Assembly (NCBI GenBank): GCA_029379385.1
Contig: CM055612.1
Coordinates: forward strand, 15,686,001-15,750,000
Direction of reading: 5' to 3'
Length of the DNA stretch: 64,000 bases
Source: Quillaja saponaria
Lineage: Eukaryota; Streptophyta; Magnoliopsida; Fabales; Quillajaceae
Of this stretch, positions 61,141 to 64,000 are shown one piece after another. A program made the translations under genes and the position numbers. Position 1 is the first letter of the stretch. Every line of letters begins with the position of its first letter. The notes below the pieces were generated by a model that worked only from the letters and a program-made list of their open reading frames with translations, did no database searches and was not told the DNA's origin.

Positions 61141-61660
61141 TTGTCAATATAATTTAAGTTCTATTTTTTAATTTAGAATGATAATTATAATAAAAATAAA
61201 AAAATAATTTTAAATAGAATTAATTTCAATTAAAAATCAGAACTTCATAAAAATTTGTTTACTTTTAATAAAGTAAAAAGTAATACCCTTTTAATAATTT
61301 GCACACAAAATTGCTTTTCATACCATAGTCACAAACTATAGTTTTTAGACAACCCAAACAGACAACAAGTTGAGGCCATGCATGGTCTCTACCTCACGCC
61401 TAAACCCAAACGCGCCCTAAGAAAACTTAGTTTATACTTTCCCTTAGCCAAATGCATACTCAAGTTTTCCTTTAAATTAAATACAAACCTAAATTTTTTT
61501 TACCATGACTGTCTAAAGGACAAGCACCATGAAATGGTGTGGACCAGCTCACACAAATATAGCTTTTATTCGACTTCACAATAGAAAATATTGTGATTTG
61601 GCTATGTTTAGTTGTCATTTCGACCAAAGAAAATAGTCATTAGAAAAGATTGTAACTTGA
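61141..61660. other. Intergenic, no gene seen
   Basis: AT-rich. The phrase CCCAAACGCGCCCTAAG near 61404 is like the ends of small plant DNA elements, but no inverted partner was found. Confidence 0.4.
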
Positions 61661-62121
61661 TACGGGTAAACCTTGTAACTGTAAAGTTGTGGACCCACAA
61701 AACAGGTGTATAACCACACAAGTGTTAATTATGAAGTATTGCAATTTCTCATGTTCTAGTTACAAGTTTTACCAAACTTGGTACAAGGCCTATATATAAA
61801 TATTAATTAATGTAAAGATTACCTAGAATGAAATAAAGATATTCAAAGTTGCACTAGCTGATCAACATAATTATTGGAGTCATTTTTTAATAGCTTAAGG
61901 CCTTTCAAATAGTTAATTGAGAGTTAAAGTATACTCGCTGAATTAACAAACTTTAGGGCCTAACTTGTGTAATTATGTAATTACCCTTGATTTAATCAAG
62001 GTTTATTATCTGGAATATTCTAGGTATCTTTGTACAATCTATATTATAAATAAGGATTTTCTTTGTAAATTCAATAAGTCATGCAATACAATTATCATTC
62101 AGTTCAATTTGGTATTAGAGC
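61661..62121 (+). mobile_element. Copia 5' LTR end and primer-binding site
   Basis: TGGTATTAGAGC (62110-62121) is the copia tRNA-Met primer site with one C-to-T change. An LTR ending TTCA stops at 62106. The LTR start is not certain; 61661 is a guess. Integrase begins only ~160 bases further on, so gag and protease have been deleted. Confidence 0.55.
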
Positions 62122-62263
62122 CTTTCATAAGGTTTATATATTTAGATTTTTTCTAGCCTTTTCTTTTACAAGATTAGAAACACTATAAGATCCAAACATT
62201 ATACTAGTTCTTCCTATCTCACATTCTAGATTTATAAGGAGTTTCTTTTAAAAAATTCCTGAG

Positions 62264-62605
62264 TTGTTAACAAATTACTTCAATTTTGCTAAAATGATTA
62301 ACACACAAAATTCTTGCACTATTAAGACTTTTCGATTTGACAATGCAAAGGAATATACTTCCATACCTTTTCTTAGCTTTTATGCACAAGAAGGTACCAT
62401 TGCTCAGACTACATTTCCAGGTACATTTGAACAAAATGGCGGGCTAAACGAAAACATAAACATACTATTGAAACCACTAATACTTTGATAGACTTTGCTT
62501 TTTTACCTGAATCGCTTTGAGGTAAAACTGCTCTAACTACTATTTACACTATAAATTGCACACCCTCTACTTTTTTACAAAATAAGTCCCCATATAAGTG
62601 TCTGC
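62264..62605 (+). pseudogene. Copia integrase fragment, left part
   Basis: The frame reads MINTQNSCTIKTFRFDNAKE (catalytic Asp region), YTSIPFLSFYAQEGT and EQNG. After a one-base shift near 62440 it reads RKHKHTIETTNTLIDFAFLP, where an expected Trp codon has become TGA. It continues GKTALTTIYTINCTPSTFLQ and NKSPYKCL, then is cut by the LTR at 62606 and resumes at 63941. Confidence 0.82.
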
Positions 62606-63940
62606 TGATAAGTCTAGGAAATAGCCTTATATAGATGTCATTTTTATTCATATTATTGCTATGTTTTTTAGTTTTATTTGAAGTTTGCTTAAGTTTTTAG
62701 TTAAATCCTAGTTGAGTCCATATTATATTAGGATATGAATCCGAATTCATTTTAACTAGGATTTAGGTCCTTAATGTGAGTTCTAACTTATATTAACTTA
62801 GTTTATATGTTTTGAATGTTTCAGGCTTAAATGAGTCCTATTGGAAGTCAAATTCAGTCTCAAAACACTCAAAAATTACAAAATAATGTGTGTTGCTAGA
62901 GGAGTCTGGTGCCTAGGCATAAGAAAAGCAGTGCCTAGGTGCCAAAAAAAGCAGTGCTTAGGCGCAAAACAGTGACTTCCTTCTCCAATTTTTGGTGCTG
63001 AGGTGCTGGCTCGATTCCTAGTCCGAAAGGACTTCTTTTTAGGGTTTTAAAGCCTATGTAAAGAGGTTTATGTTAGGGAATATATACATACAATTGAGCT
63101 AAGAAGTTTTGGAAATTAAGAAGCAAACAAGAATGTAAGGAGCAAGTGGAGCAAGGATAGCTAAAGCTTGAAGACTGACGATCTTTATAGTTTTTTTATT
63201 GTACTTCTTCTTTACTTTCTTGTATTTGCTTGATGTTCCTATTGTTTAAATCCATGTTTACACTAAGTAGCATGGAGTAGTTACTTCTTTAAGGTTGATT
63301 TTATGTTTATAATATGATTGTTTAGTGTTTGGTACATGAGTTATTTATCTTATTCTATGCTTTATGCTTCTAATTGATTAGCTACCAATTAGATTGATTT
63401 AGTAACTTAGAAGAACCTTGACGAAGGAAATCTAGGTTTAGCCTTGAATAAGATAGTACTTGTTTGAATTCATTCACATGCTTGTTTGAATTTGATTTGA
63501 AGATAGAAATATACCTCCATACCTTGTGTAGCCATTGTTAGGTCTATTCTTAATAAGTCTAGCCTAATTCAATTCTCATAAAAATATAGTGAATTGGTTA
63601 AGTTAGATATTATTATAAGCAATTCCAAAAATACTTATAATTAAATAAGAACCCTAGATTGGTAATTCGGTATCATAATTAAGTATGATAAGATAATAAT
63701 AATCCAAGTGAGTGTTGACAAAATTTGTAATTCTAGGTTTTCTCCATTACATTCTTACATTTGTTTGCTTTAGTTTAGTTATAAATCTCTCAAATTCATT
63801 TGTTTGGATAAAATTAGGATTGGTCAATTTTAGTACTTAGCAATTCTTAGATCTAATTCATCATGGATTCAATACTCTACTTACACTTTATTACTTGTTT
63901 ACGATATGTGGACTTACGCGGCAAATCCGACAACATCTAC
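62601..63940 (+). mobile_element. Solo Athila-like LTR inside copia integrase
   Basis: The LTR is 62606-63935 (TGATAAGTCTAGG to AATCCGACAACA, 1330 bases). It is flanked by TCTGC (62601-62605) and TCTAC (63936-63940), a five-base target duplication with one transition. It aligns with the other family LTRs (TCCTATTGGAAGTCAAATTC, CACTAAGTAGCATGGAGTAG). A GC-rich block with GTGCCTAGG words lies at 62905-62965. Without the LTR and one duplicate, the copia integrase frame runs on. Confidence 0.88.
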
Positions 63941-64000
63941 ATAGTGTTGAACTAAATTATAGTCTCTTATGTATTTTTAGTTGTATATGTTTTATTCAAT
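63941..64000 (+). pseudogene. Copia integrase fragment, right part
   Basis: The first bases read on as HSVELNYSLLCIFSCICFIQ in the frame left at 62605. This matches the NYSxLRVFGCxCFV motif that follows SPYExL in copia integrases. The sequence continues beyond the window. Confidence 0.75.

Noticed and set aside
1..64000. CRISPR arrays, bacterial operons, integrated plant pararetrovirus, tRNA or rRNA genes
   Set aside because: No regularly spaced palindromic repeats, ribosome-binding-site operons, caulimovirid motifs or complete tRNA cloverleaf were seen on either strand.

Overview
The window looks like nuclear DNA from a flowering plant, most likely a eudicot. It is AT-rich, has long intergenic spaces and typical plant GT-AG introns, and most of the recognisable sequence is decayed plant transposable elements. 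One host gene appears intact: an ASH2/TRAUCO-type SPRY protein on the minus strand (47956-51991, two exons, 440 residues). One other host-type gene can be recognised but is dead: an ABCG half-transporter (35514-40367, plus strand). I did not find tRNA or rRNA genes, a CRISPR array, or any bacterial or organellar segment.

Left part (1-20018). An Athila-like Ty3/gypsy element on the minus strand (gag 1-441, primer-binding site 632-649, LTR 656-2136) sits inside the protease region of a Ty1/copia element (2137-4087). A second Athila-like element of the same broad family lies on the plus strand (8734-15236). Its 5' LTR and flank were tandemly duplicated (units 6582-8240 and 8241-9355). It keeps gag and protease but has lost reverse transcriptase, RNase H and integrase. 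A solo LTR of the family lies at 16400-17781 with a perfect GTAAA target duplication.

Middle part (20019-35513). Long inverted repeats at 20019-20260 and about 31990-32640 bound a Mutator-like element (MULE). Its transposase pseudogene runs on the minus strand from the right end. A second gene runs convergently from the left end and encodes a GRF-type zinc finger. A full-length copia element (20519-27255) is inserted inside that zinc-finger motif, a MITE-like element is inserted in the right inverted repeat, and an RTE LINE tail lies downstream of the transposase. Two more copia fragments follow (33163-33394 and 33395-35513); the second abuts the Walker A exon of the ABCG pseudogene.

Right part (35514-64000). 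The ABCG pseudogene carries a MITE-like insertion, a tandem duplication and a SINE-like element, and ends against an antisense copia gag. Next come a GC-rich hAT-like remnant (41536-42467), a TRIM-like miniature retrotransposon (44062-45006) and the TRAUCO gene with a telo-box just upstream. Beyond it are a possible 4.2 kb gypsy LTR (54339-58505), copia and gypsy 3' ends, a possible hAT leader, and a copia integrase split by a second solo LTR (62606-63935).

The host genes show no common pathway. The layout records repeated nested insertion, LTR-LTR recombination and decay rich in C-to-T/G-to-A changes around one conserved chromatin gene. Family assignments come from reading translated motifs by eye; no database search was run.
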